A program made the position numbers and the translations under genes. From an uncultured Selenomonadales bacterium (GTDB lineage: Bacteria > Bacillota > Negativicutes > Selenomonadales > Selenomonadaceae): 21,019 bases of DNA. Below, one piece after another: positions 14,973 through 21,019 of the stretch. Where the stretch lies: NCBI GenBank assembly GCA_937877545.1, contig CALFJE010000050.1, positions 1-21,019 on the forward strand, in the 5' to 3' direction. Numbering within the stretch: position 1 is the first letter of the stretch; every line of letters starts with the position of its first letter. The notes below the pieces were generated by a model, which was not told the origin of the DNA, made no database searches, and worked only from the letters and a program-made list of their open reading frames with translations.

Positions 14973-16118
14973 CGGTATAATGCCTTCGCAGGCAAGCATC
15001 CACATGAGCGGGTCGAGCACGCGGTGCGGACGGATTTTGGCGAGACGTTTATACAGGTCGGGCGGTCTGCCGAAGCTTGACACTCCAAAGACGCGCACGT
15101 CCCGAAAGTTGGCGTCAATCGCGCCGAGGAAAGCCGTTTCGCCTTGACGCGTGAGCCAATCGCGAATCTCCAAATCAACCATTTCGCTATCGGATTCGAC
15201 GAAGCCCTTGCTCTGAATGTGCGGGCTGGCCTTAAGGATAGTGGCGTCGGAGCTGAAGCCGTTAAGCATTTCGCCGAGGGTGTCGAGCTTGGTAAGGACG
15301 ACGGCGGCGCGGCGGTCGATACGCTTGCCGGGCGGAATGTTGCAGGCGCGGCGTATGTAATTCGACAGCGAATTGACCATGCTGACCATATTGGCGGGCG
15401 CACTGGTTTGACGCTCGGTAGCCATTGAGGTGTTCAGCGTCTCGTGCGAAATTTCCATGCGCACGTTAGACAACAACAGCGGGTCGAACATGATTAGGAG
15501 CATTCTCGCGCCCGACAGGTAGCGGCTGATTTTGGCGTCCAGCGGCGTATAGTCAATGTGTTCGCAATCCTCGCCCGCGCCGTCGTAAATCGTCATGGCG
15601 TAGGTCGGAATTTTCTCGCCCTTGGTTGAGTTGTCAAGTATCGTCCAAAGTTGCGGTCGCGGCGACACGCCCGCCTCCGTTCCCTGCAAGCAATGCCGCT
15701 CCTCGTAGATATATTGCTCGTTTTGTTGAGCGCGGCGCGTCGTCTCGATGTCCATTGCCTGCAAGACCCACGGCAAGCCCGAATATTTCAGCTCGTGCAG
15801 GAGCGTCGTCATGTAACTCGATTTGCCCGCGCCCGATACGCCCACCGCGCAGAAGCTTAAAAATTTGTCATGGAAAAGGAATTGCGGCGGGATTTGTTCA
15901 CCGCATTGCTTACAGACCGCCTCGCGAATCGTCAAGCCGTGATTCTTGCAGAAAGATTTTCGGCAGACGGGAAGCCGCCCTTTGATTCTGTCGGCAAGTG
16001 ACAGGCGGACTTCGTGGCGATTATCCTCGTCGGGGACGCAGTAAAATTTCAAGCCGCCAAGTTTGAGTTTCCGCAGACAGTGCGGGCATAAGGGCATCGA
16101 GTTATTTGAGTTGAACAT
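14961..16118 (-). CDS. Zinc-ribbon P-loop GTPase (TRAFAC / Double-GTPase-2-like)
   Basis: The 385-residue protein opens with paired cysteines, C11/C14 (CPHC), C27, C52, C57 and C69/C72 (CKQC), likely two zinc-binding units. A GTPase domain follows: G1 GVSGAGKSS (93-101), G3 DGAGE (179-183), G4 TKLD (276-279) in VVLTKLDTL and a G5-like GVSSFG (345-350). The G4 motif indicates GTP specificity. An insertion of about 65 residues after the G3 strand (MLLIMFDPLLL and on) is typical of the Double-GTPase and related TRAFAC proteins described in predicted prokaryotic conflict systems; that assignment is from memory. There is no signal peptide or membrane span. The ribosome site GGAGGT precedes ATG 16118, and the upstream gene ends 19 nt before it. 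A functional complex with the upstream zinc-ribbon/Fn3 protein is inferred from operon position and shared zinc ribbons. Confidence 0.82.
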   Translation of the reverse strand: MFNSNNSMPLCPHCLRKLKLGGLKFYCVPDEDNRHEVRLSLADRIKGRLPVCRKSFCKNHGLTIREAVCKQCGEQIPPQFLFHDKFLSFCAVGVSGAGKSSYMTTLLHELKYSGLPWVLQAMDIETTRRAQQNEQYIYEERHCLQGTEAGVSPRPQLWTILDNSTKGEKIPTYAMTIYDGAGEDCEHIDYTPLDAKISRYLSGARMLLIMFDPLLLSNVRMEISHETLNTSMATERQTSAPANMVSMVNSLSNYIRRACNIPPGKRIDRRAAVVLTKLDTLGEMLNGFSSDATILKASPHIQSKGFVESDSEMVDLEIRDWLTRQGETAFLGAIDANFRDVRVFGVSSFGRPPDLYKRLAKIRPHRVLDPLMWMLACEGIIPIRN

Positions 16119-16125
16119 TTATCAA

Positions 16126-16139
16126 GACCTCCGCAGGTC
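16126..16139 (-). promoter_or_regulatory. Small hairpin masking the GTPase ribosome binding site
   Basis: On the minus strand GACCT-GCGG-AGGTC forms a 5-bp stem whose 3' half is part of the GGAGGT Shine-Dalgarno sequence of the GTPase gene. The 5' half overlaps the stop codon of the preceding gene. Ribosomes finishing the preceding gene would open it, suggesting translational coupling and a controlled protein ratio. Confidence 0.4.
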
Positions 16140-19100
16140 ATTTCTTCGGAACGATTAAAGTTTCGGGGCGCGAGGGCTTAAGCTCAAATCGCCGCTCGTC
16201 CTCCTTTGAAGTCATGAGCTTAACGACGGTGCCCGACGCTATATCCTTCCACGTGTCGTCAGGCAGGGATACTTCAAGCCGCCCGCCGCTGTAACCGTTC
16301 GGAAAGGCGCGAACGTCGCCCAATGTGCGCGTCGACGAATCGCCCGCCTCGATATTCATGCGCCCGTCGCGCCGGCAAACCAAATACATCTTCGGCGTAG
16401 CGGCGGCGTCGCTCTCTATTATCAGCCGGCAATCTTTGGCGTGCGGTTCCTTTTTGAAAATGCCGCTCGTGCCCCACTCCAGCCGATACGAAATAATTTC
16501 CTTGGGGCTGTTGTTTAGGGTGAGCGTGCTGGGCGCAGAGTAAGCCGCGCTACCGTCCGCGAACTTGTATTCGCCGATAACCGTGATGAACAGCTCCTTG
16601 GGCGGCAGGTGATTCTGCGTAATGGCGGCGTCCTGCGCGTATTTCGTCGCCGTGATTCGATTCATTTGCCGCGCCTTAGCCGTCGCTGTCGTCTCGTACA
16701 GCTCGTCGGCGTCGCGGGTGTTTATCTTGTAGTGAATCTGGTAAAGATTTTCCGGCACGGATTTTAAAATCAGCGTCAAGCCGCGCCCGTCGATTTGCGT
16801 TTTAACGGGGTCAATCTCGCAAGGCTCCACGTTGGCGCACGTCACAATCTCGTTGACAAGCCCGAACTCCCGCGTCGCGCTGATGACCGCGATTTTCATA
16901 ACGTCGCTGCTCAACGCAAAGTCGCAAGCCTCGTCGCCGCTCTCCGCCCGCTTGCAAACGACGCCGTTGCCCAAAAGTTCATCGACGTTATCAAGCTCGA
17001 ACAACTTTTTAATCTGCGCGGAGTCGTCCTTTTTGCCGACAATCTCCTTAAACCAAATGGAGAAATCGCCCGTCGACTTCCACTTGAAGTAAGCCCTGCC
17101 GCCGCGCACCGTGCAAGTTAAATCGTTCAAGGGCTTGGGCGGCTGTTCGGGCGTCAAGGTGACCGTCAAGCCGAGGCTGTACTTATGCGTCCGCTCAATC
17201 TTCCAAACCTTGCCGGCAATCTCGGCATTTTTGCGCGAAAAAAATCGCTCGTTATTGGCGGCGTTGTCCTCGGCGGCGTAGTAGACGCATTGCAACCGAT
17301 ACTGATATTGCTTGCGGTTGCGGACGTTCTTATCGACGAAGGACGCCTGCTCGCACTCAGCTACGACGACGCTGTTGCCCGCGCTGTCGGAACGCAAAAT
17401 CCTCACGCCCAGGCAGTTATCCGACGGCAATCGCCAAACGAATTTGCAGGTACCGTTTTCGGTCTTGGCGATGAGTTTTTTCTCGTCGAGGTCGCTGTAG
17501 TGGACGGCGGTCGTAGTGACGGGCGCGGAGGTCGTGCCCAGACGCGTTGAAAAGACAGCGTAGCCGTAAAGCACGCCGGGCAAAACGTCGGTGTCGACGA
17601 ATTCGAGGCGGTCGGTATTCTCAATCAAAATTTCGCCGTCGCGATAAGTGCGGGGTTCGCCGTCGACTTTTTTAATCAGCGTGTAGGTTATGCCAAGGTC
17701 GTTGGCGGCTTGCCAAGAGACGTTGCAAATCAGATTGTTGCTTGTGCCCGCCGCGGCTGTCGACTTCGCCTTGACGGAAATCTTGCCGATACTTGAGCTG
17801 TTGACGGGGGAGTAATTTTCCTTGAGCGTGGCGACAATGGCGGGCGGAGCTTTGGGCGGGATAAGCTTAAGCCTGTCCTGCGCGGGCTTGTAGTCCTTAA
17901 TCTTGCGGAGAATTTCCATGCAATCGCTTACGGCTTTGGCGGGCGCAATGGAAAGGCTCGGCAACTTCTTTTCCGCCCACGCGTCCAATTCGCGGCGTTT
18001 TAGCTTATCGGCGGTCTTGTTGATTCGCCACTCGATTTTTTTGAGGTCGTTGGATTCGGGCTTGAGGAGCTTAGCCTTGGCGAGGGTCTTCATAATCTCC
18101 GCCGTGACGATATGAACGTCCTCGTCGGCGTTACGCGCCTGTTCGACGAGGTCAAGCATGGAATTCATTTCGGCTACGTAGCGGGCGAAGTTCCTCAGCT
18201 CGGCGAAGGAGAATTCGCAATTCGTACAATGCTCGGCGGTGGCGGGAAGTTTCTTGCCGCACTTTGGACACTCGATAAAAAAATTATCGCCGCACAGCTT
18301 GCAATGAGCGCGTTCAGCCTCCTCGCGGGTTCGGAAGTTTTCAAAGGCTCCGCAGTTGGCGCAGGTGACGCAGAAAGAATTTTCGCCGATGTCGCCGGTC
18401 GCCTCGTAGGGATTTTTGAGCAAGCCCGCCGCCTTGTTGTAGAGCGCGGCACTCAGCTCGTAGGTCAGGAAATTGCGGAAATTGTTGCGGATGCGGTGAA
18501 TGCAGTTGTCGGCAAAGTAGCTGTCGCGCTTGAACAGGTCGGGCGCGGTCTTAATCTTGGCAAAAAAATCTTCGAGGGTCTCGATACGCAGGGAGTGTTC
18601 GTATTTAAAGCGGCTGTCGTCGGTATTGAAAACTTGGGTCTGCGCCAAATTCAGCAAAGATTTGATAGACTGCCATTGCGGAATGGGCGCGGAGTATTTT
18701 TTGGCGGCGTCGCGGAAAATTTCGCGGAGGTCTTCTGTTGTGCGTCGACGATAGAAATCCGCCGACGGTTCGATTTGCTCCTCGATATAGAACGCCAAAT
18801 CGTAGAGGTCGCGGACGTTGGCAGACCACGGGAAATTTTTTTCGTCGGGCACGGTTTGGAATACCTTAAAGTTTTTGCGCAACTCCTCCATGACCGAATC
18901 GGCGAGGAAGAAATTATTCAGCGTTGCCAAGATTGTCTGCGTGGTTTTGAGGGGTTTTATCTCGAAGCCCTGTTCGCGATACGTCGCCTCGATTGTCGGA
19001 ATGCTTAGCCGTAATTTTTCGCGCACCTGCCGAATCTGCGCCTGATTGACTTGCAACGTACCTTGCGCCTCGCCGCGCTGAATTTCTATGTAGAGCCGCA

Positions 19101-19353
19101 ACTCCTCGATACGCTGTTGCTTGAGCGATTCAGCCTCGCGTTGACGGAAGCGCAGATTGTCAATCGTGAGCGCAATGTAGCCGTCCATGGAAAGTTCCGC
19201 ACGAATTTCGGACAGGCGCGTCGGGTCGACGGTCGTATTCTGTTCGGCGGTGAGCCGTTTCTTCCAGCTGTCGTAGGCGGCGCGGATTTTTTTCTCTTTG
19301 TCGGGAGGATCGAACTCCAAGCCGAGCATTTCAAATATATTTCGTTTAGCCAA
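16138..19353 (-). CDS. Large scaffold-like protein: degenerate J-domain-like start, zinc ribbons, Fn3-like beta domains
   Basis: The 1071-residue protein has no full-length family I recognise. Residues about 4-33 (NIFEMLGLEFDPP, KIRAAYDSWKKRL) look like helices I and II of a J domain but lack the HPD motif. A long helical region follows to about 320, including QREAESLKQQRIEELRLYIEIQ coiled-coil-like residues. Two zinc ribbons follow: C331/C334 with C351/C354, and C362/C365 (CPKCGKK) with C376/C379. After another helical stretch and PPKAPP (about 499-504), the remaining half is beta-rich. Fn3-like units begin near 539-618 (VSWQ and YGYAVFS as the core strands) and repeat toward the C-terminus. 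There is no signal peptide. I chose TTG 19353 because AGGAGG (19361-19366) is then 7 nt upstream; TTG 19359 would be only 1 nt from it. The gene starts 18 nt after the toxin stop. A scaffold or target-recognition role with the GTPase is inferred. Confidence 0.75.
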   Translation of the reverse strand: MAKRNIFEMLGLEFDPPDKEKKIRAAYDSWKKRLTAEQNTTVDPTRLSEIRAELSMDGYIALTIDNLRFRQREAESLKQQRIEELRLYIEIQRGEAQGTLQVNQAQIRQVREKLRLSIPTIEATYREQGFEIKPLKTTQTILATLNNFFLADSVMEELRKNFKVFQTVPDEKNFPWSANVRDLYDLAFYIEEQIEPSADFYRRRTTEDLREIFRDAAKKYSAPIPQWQSIKSLLNLAQTQVFNTDDSRFKYEHSLRIETLEDFFAKIKTAPDLFKRDSYFADNCIHRIRNNFRNFLTYELSAALYNKAAGLLKNPYEATGDIGENSFCVTCANCGAFENFRTREEAERAHCKLCGDNFFIECPKCGKKLPATAEHCTNCEFSFAELRNFARYVAEMNSMLDLVEQARNADEDVHIVTAEIMKTLAKAKLLKPESNDLKKIEWRINKTADKLKRRELDAWAEKKLPSLSIAPAKAVSDCMEILRKIKDYKPAQDRLKLIPPKAPPAIVATLKENYSPVNSSSIGKISVKAKSTAAAGTSNNLICNVSWQAANDLGITYTLIKKVDGEPRTYRDGEILIENTDRLEFVDTDVLPGVLYGYAVFSTRLGTTSAPVTTTAVHYSDLDEKKLIAKTENGTCKFVWRLPSDNCLGVRILRSDSAGNSVVVAECEQASFVDKNVRNRKQYQYRLQCVYYAAEDNAANNERFFSRKNAEIAGKVWKIERTHKYSLGLTVTLTPEQPPKPLNDLTCTVRGGRAYFKWKSTGDFSIWFKEIVGKKDDSAQIKKLFELDNVDELLGNGVVCKRAESGDEACDFALSSDVMKIAVISATREFGLVNEIVTCANVEPCEIDPVKTQIDGRGLTLILKSVPENLYQIHYKINTRDADELYETTATAKARQMNRITATKYAQDAAITQNHLPPKELFITVIGEYKFADGSAAYSAPSTLTLNNSPKEIISYRLEWGTSGIFKKEPHAKDCRLIIESDAAATPKMYLVCRRDGRMNIEAGDSSTRTLGDVRAFPNGYSGGRLEVSLPDDTWKDIASGTVVKLMTSKEDERRFELKPSRPETLIVPKK

Positions 19354-19371
19354 ACTCAATCCTCCTGTCGC

Positions 19372-19635
19372 TTATTTATCGCCGTAATGACCTTTGCAAG
19401 ACAAAACGACAGTCTCGTCGCCGTGCATTTCATAAATTAAACGATTGGTGTCGTCAATGCGGCGAGCATAAGCGTCTTGATATTTGAGCCTTTCGGGTTT
19501 GCCGAGATCTTTTAAAGCTCCGTCGCGTTCAATGCTCTGCAAAAGACTATTGATTTTATTAAGTGTCTTACGGTCTTGCTCTTCCCAATACAAATAATGT
19601 GCCCAGCCGTGGGTTTCAAAAGAAACTCTACCCAT
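19372..19635 (-). CDS. Txe/YoeB-family mRNA interferase toxin
   Basis: The 87-residue protein aligns by eye along its length with E. coli YoeB. Shared landmarks are the WxxYLYWEEQDRK start, GKPERLKY, ARRIDDTNRLIYEM and the CKGHYGDK end. The residues corresponding to the catalytic E46, R65, H83 and Y84 of YoeB are present as E48, R65, H83 and Y84. YoeB-type toxins bind the ribosome and cut mRNA in the A site. The ATG at 19635 lies within the end of the antitoxin gene (8-nt overlap), the usual arrangement for coupled toxin-antitoxin translation. The stop is only 18 nt from the start of the large zinc-ribbon protein, so transcription probably continues into it; no terminator lies between them. 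Confidence 0.9.
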   Translation of the reverse strand: MGRVSFETHGWAHYLYWEEQDRKTLNKINSLLQSIERDGALKDLGKPERLKYQDAYARRIDDTNRLIYEMHGDETVVLSCKGHYGDK

Positions 19636-19861
19636 TTGCCATAGCCTCCAGCTCGGCGAACGTTTTTGTTATAAGCCTGCCTTGTGCGGCTCCTTCGTGT
19701 GCGCGATCAAGCATCGCCAAATAGTGCGCGTTGTTAATGCACAGGTCAATTTTATCTATGCCGCGCATTTTTATTTCCTCGATAAAATGTTTCCATTCAC
19801 GCGGCGAGAACGTTGTTTTTTCGTCGGGAATGTCCAACGGATTGACTTTTACCTTTTCCAT
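19628..19861 (-). CDS. Antitoxin of the YoeB-type pair (Phd/YefM- or RelB-like C-terminus)
   Basis: The 77-residue product begins at ATG 19861 with AAGGAG upstream. A longer open frame to 19930 runs through the promoter region and is rejected. The C-terminal half (INNAHYLAMLDRAHEGAAQGRLITKTFAELEAM) is typical of antitoxin tails that wrap around YoeB/RelE toxins. The N-terminal half (NPLDIPDEKTTFSPREWKHFIEEIK) does not show the usual Phd/YefM start with its ISxTEAR-type pattern, so the DNA-binding fold is uncertain. It should neutralise the toxin and, with it, may repress the shared promoter. Being first in the minus-strand operon, such autoregulation would also govern the downstream zinc-ribbon, GTPase and exported-protein genes. 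Confidence 0.85.
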   Translation of the reverse strand: MEKVKVNPLDIPDEKTTFSPREWKHFIEEIKMRGIDKIDLCINNAHYLAMLDRAHEGAAQGRLITKTFAELEAMANG

Positions 19862-19887
19862 GATTAAGGCTCCTTTCGTTTGCGCCG

Positions 19888-19916
19888 ATATTATCAGAAA
19901 TTCTTCATTGAAACAA
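19888..19916 (-). promoter_or_regulatory. Putative promoter of the toxin-antitoxin/GTPase operon
   Basis: On the minus strand TTGTTT (19911-19916) is followed after 17 nt by TAATAT (19888-19893), which overlaps GATAAT in an alternative alignment. The start of transcription would fall about 20 nt before the antitoxin ATG. No clear operator palindrome was identified. Confidence 0.45.
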
Positions 19917-19921
19917 GACGC

Positions 19922-19950
19922 TTGCCGCAAGTTTTAAGTTGGGCTAAACT
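19922..19950 (+). promoter_or_regulatory. Putative promoter of the AAA+ ATPase gene
   Basis: TTGCCG (19922-19927) is followed after 17 nt by TAAACT (19945-19950), each a 4/6 match to consensus. It lies back to back with the minus-strand promoter in the 116-nt divergent gap, with their -35 boxes only 5 nt apart, so one bound regulator could affect both. Confidence 0.35.
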
Positions 19951-19977
19951 TTATCAAAAAAACGTGGGGTGAGAGCA

Positions 19978-20877
19978 ATGCCGATAAATCCTAAGCACGC
20001 CGCCGACGCGGTCAAGCCCGCGGTCAAGCCCGCCGCCAAGGAGCAAGCCGAGGAGATTTTTATCACGGAGGAGCCGCGTTGGTCATTGGAGGAAATAATT
20101 TTGCCCGCCGCTGTCAAGGCGCAGATTTTGGACGTGGCGACCTATTCGGAGAATTCGCATCGGGTGTTTGAGCTGTGGGGATTTAAGCGCACGCACAGAT
20201 TTTCGCGACGAATCGGCGTAAATCTCTACGGTGCGCCCGGTACCGGCAAGACTATGGCGGCTCATGCCATTGCCCGCGAGCTGGGCAAGAAAATCCTCGT
20301 CGTCAACTACGCCGACATCGAATCCAAATACGTCGGCGAAACGCCAAAGAATATCCGCAAAGCTTTCGACGCCGCAAAGAAATCCGACAGCATTTTATTT
20401 TTCGACGAGGCGGACGCCATTTTGAGCAAGCGCGTTACGAACATGACACAGGCGGGCGATGTCAGCGTGAATCAGACGCGCTCGGTTATGCTCATGCTTA
20501 TGAACGAATACCAAGACTTTATCATTTTCGCGACGAATTTTATTTCCAACTTCGACCCGGCGTTTATGCGGCGAATATCGATGCATATCAAGTTCACGTT
20601 GCCCGACGCGGAGTGTCGCCGTAAGCTGTGGCGCATGTACACGCCGCCCGAAGTTCCAAACAATCTTGACTTCGACGAGCTTGCGGAGAAATACGACGGG
20701 ATAAGCGGCTCCGACATTGCCAACGCCATGCTCAACGCCGCCTTTAAAGCCGCCCGTCTCAAGCTTGACGAGTTGGACAAATCGCTTGTCTTCGAGGCAG
20801 TGGAAAATATCCTTGCAAGCAAGCGTGCCAATGCCAATCAGACAATGCCGCCGGCGATACCGACGAATTTTGGATAA
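19978..20877 (+). CDS. Compact AAA+ ATPase (FtsH/spastin/proteasomal-ATPase-like module, no protease domain)
   Basis: The 299-residue protein has a lysine/alanine/proline-rich first 25 residues, then one AAA module. Walker A is GAPGTGKT (85-92) and Walker B is ILFFDEAD (139-146). An FtsH-like pore loop KYVGET is at 117-122, sensor 1 N187 is in FATNF, candidate arginine fingers are R198/R199 in FMRRI, and a sensor-2-type GISGSDIANA is at 241-250. These predict a hexameric ring that threads or remodels proteins using ATP. There is no membrane segment, zinc protease motif or second AAA domain, so it is a remodeler rather than a protease. I chose ATG 19978 because GGGGTGA (19966-19972) lies 5 nt upstream. 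The GTG at 19969 overlaps that ribosome site. It diverges from the GTPase operon, and functional linkage is plausible but unproven. Confidence 0.85.
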   Translation: MPINPKHAADAVKPAVKPAAKEQAEEIFITEEPRWSLEEIILPAAVKAQILDVATYSENSHRVFELWGFKRTHRFSRRIGVNLYGAPGTGKTMAAHAIARELGKKILVVNYADIESKYVGETPKNIRKAFDAAKKSDSILFFDEADAILSKRVTNMTQAGDVSVNQTRSVMLMLMNEYQDFIIFATNFISNFDPAFMRRISMHIKFTLPDAECRRKLWRMYTPPEVPNNLDFDELAEKYDGISGSDIANAMLNAAFKAARLKLDELDKSLVFEAVENILASKRANANQTMPPAIPTNFG

Positions 20878-20882
20878 AACAA

Positions 20883-20920
20883 AACCCTCCGCGCAGATTG
20901 ATTACGCCGAGGGTTTTTTT
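20883..20920. terminator. Bidirectional terminator after the AAA+ gene
   Basis: CCCTCCGCG (20885-20893) pairs with CGCCGAGGG (20905-20913) with one C-C mismatch, around an 11-nt loop. TTTTTTT follows on the plus strand, and GGGTTTTGTTTT on the minus strand. It lies 5 nt after the AAA+ stop and between two converging genes. Confidence 0.8.
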
Positions 20921-20933
20921 GTTGCCGAGGAAT

Positions 20934-21019
20934 TTATTGCCAAGTTTTGGTAACGTGATTAAATCGGAAGGATTTGCCGTCTGCAAGTACGATATTCGCG
21001 CTGACCGCCTCCGAGCTTT
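20934..21019 (-). CDS. C-terminal end of an unidentified protein, cut by the window edge
   Basis: The minus-strand frame entering at the right edge reads about 27 residues ending NIVLADGKSFRFN, HVTKTWQ and a TAA stop at 20934-20936. The residue mix (ADGKSFRF, then HVTKTW) looks like real protein. The frame ends just before the two-way terminator, as expected for a gene converging on the AAA+ gene. Too little is present to name a family. The competing minus-strand frame, which runs into the terminator and the AAA+ gene, looks like noise. Confidence 0.5.
   Translation of the reverse strand, partial: SSEAVSANIVLADGKSFRFNHVTKTWQ

Noticed and set aside
14945..15403. N-terminal extension of the small exported protein (longer reading from 15403)
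   Set aside because: It would overlap the GTPase gene in another frame, and would bury a clear signal peptide and a strong ribosome site that support the ATG at 14944.
18112..19008. 298-residue plus-strand open frame opposite the large scaffold gene
   Set aside because: It is antisense to the helical and zinc-ribbon region, with no start signal and repetitive VGVA/EIADV-like composition produced by the opposite strand's codons.

Overview
The window is 21 kb of dense bacterial chromosome with short intergenic gaps, strong GGAGG-type ribosome binding sites and mid-to-high GC coding DNA. The gene set (HisZ, a DUF2225 protein, a SCIFF-type radical SAM maturase, a DUF4127 protein, a C69 dipeptidase, a GlgX-like/MalQ fusion) is Firmicute-like. 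A large RTX-type protein without a signal peptide, of the kind exported by type I secretion through two membranes, points to a diderm Firmicute. I therefore infer Negativicutes, probably Selenomonadales. This is inference from gene content; no rRNA or other phylogenetic marker is present.

Layout. (1) 1-7570, plus strand: a probable operon of a bifunctional GH13/GH77 alpha-glucan enzyme, an exported C69 dipeptidase, a DUF2225 zinc/TPR-like protein and an exported DUF4127 protein, closed by a hairpin terminator. (2) 7579-11717, plus strand: a tightly coupled operon of hisZ (no hisG beside it), an HD-domain protein, a solitary EcoRI-family adenine methyltransferase and a SCIFF-type radical SAM/SPASM maturase with no visible precursor peptide, closed by a terminator. 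(3) 11739-14305, plus strand: an RTX-like repeat protein with its own promoter. Its reading frame is broken near its start by what looks like one extra T. (4) 14357-19861, minus strand: five genes read leftward. They are a YoeB-type toxin-antitoxin pair, a very large protein with a degenerate J-domain-like start, zinc ribbons and Fn3-like beta domains, a zinc-ribbon P-loop GTPase, and a small exported protein. (5) 19978-20877, plus strand: a compact AAA+ ATPase divergent from (4). The C-terminal end of another minus-strand gene lies at the right edge.

The most novel part is the block 14357-20877. A toxin-antitoxin pair sits 18 nt upstream of a large zinc-ribbon/Fn3 scaffold, followed by a partner GTPase with its own zinc-binding cysteines and an exported protein, with an AAA+ ATPase facing away across a 116-nt shared promoter region. 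This looks like an NTP-driven multi-protein assembly, possibly a conflict or stress system in which the toxin pair provides addiction or an effector. Its function is not known to me. The second point of interest is the HD / DNA-methyltransferase / SCIFF-maturase operon.

Terminators were found after each plus-strand unit, and two of them (about 14330 and 20883) are symmetric enough to serve both converging strands. No tRNA, rRNA, CRISPR array, insertion sequence or integrase gene was seen.
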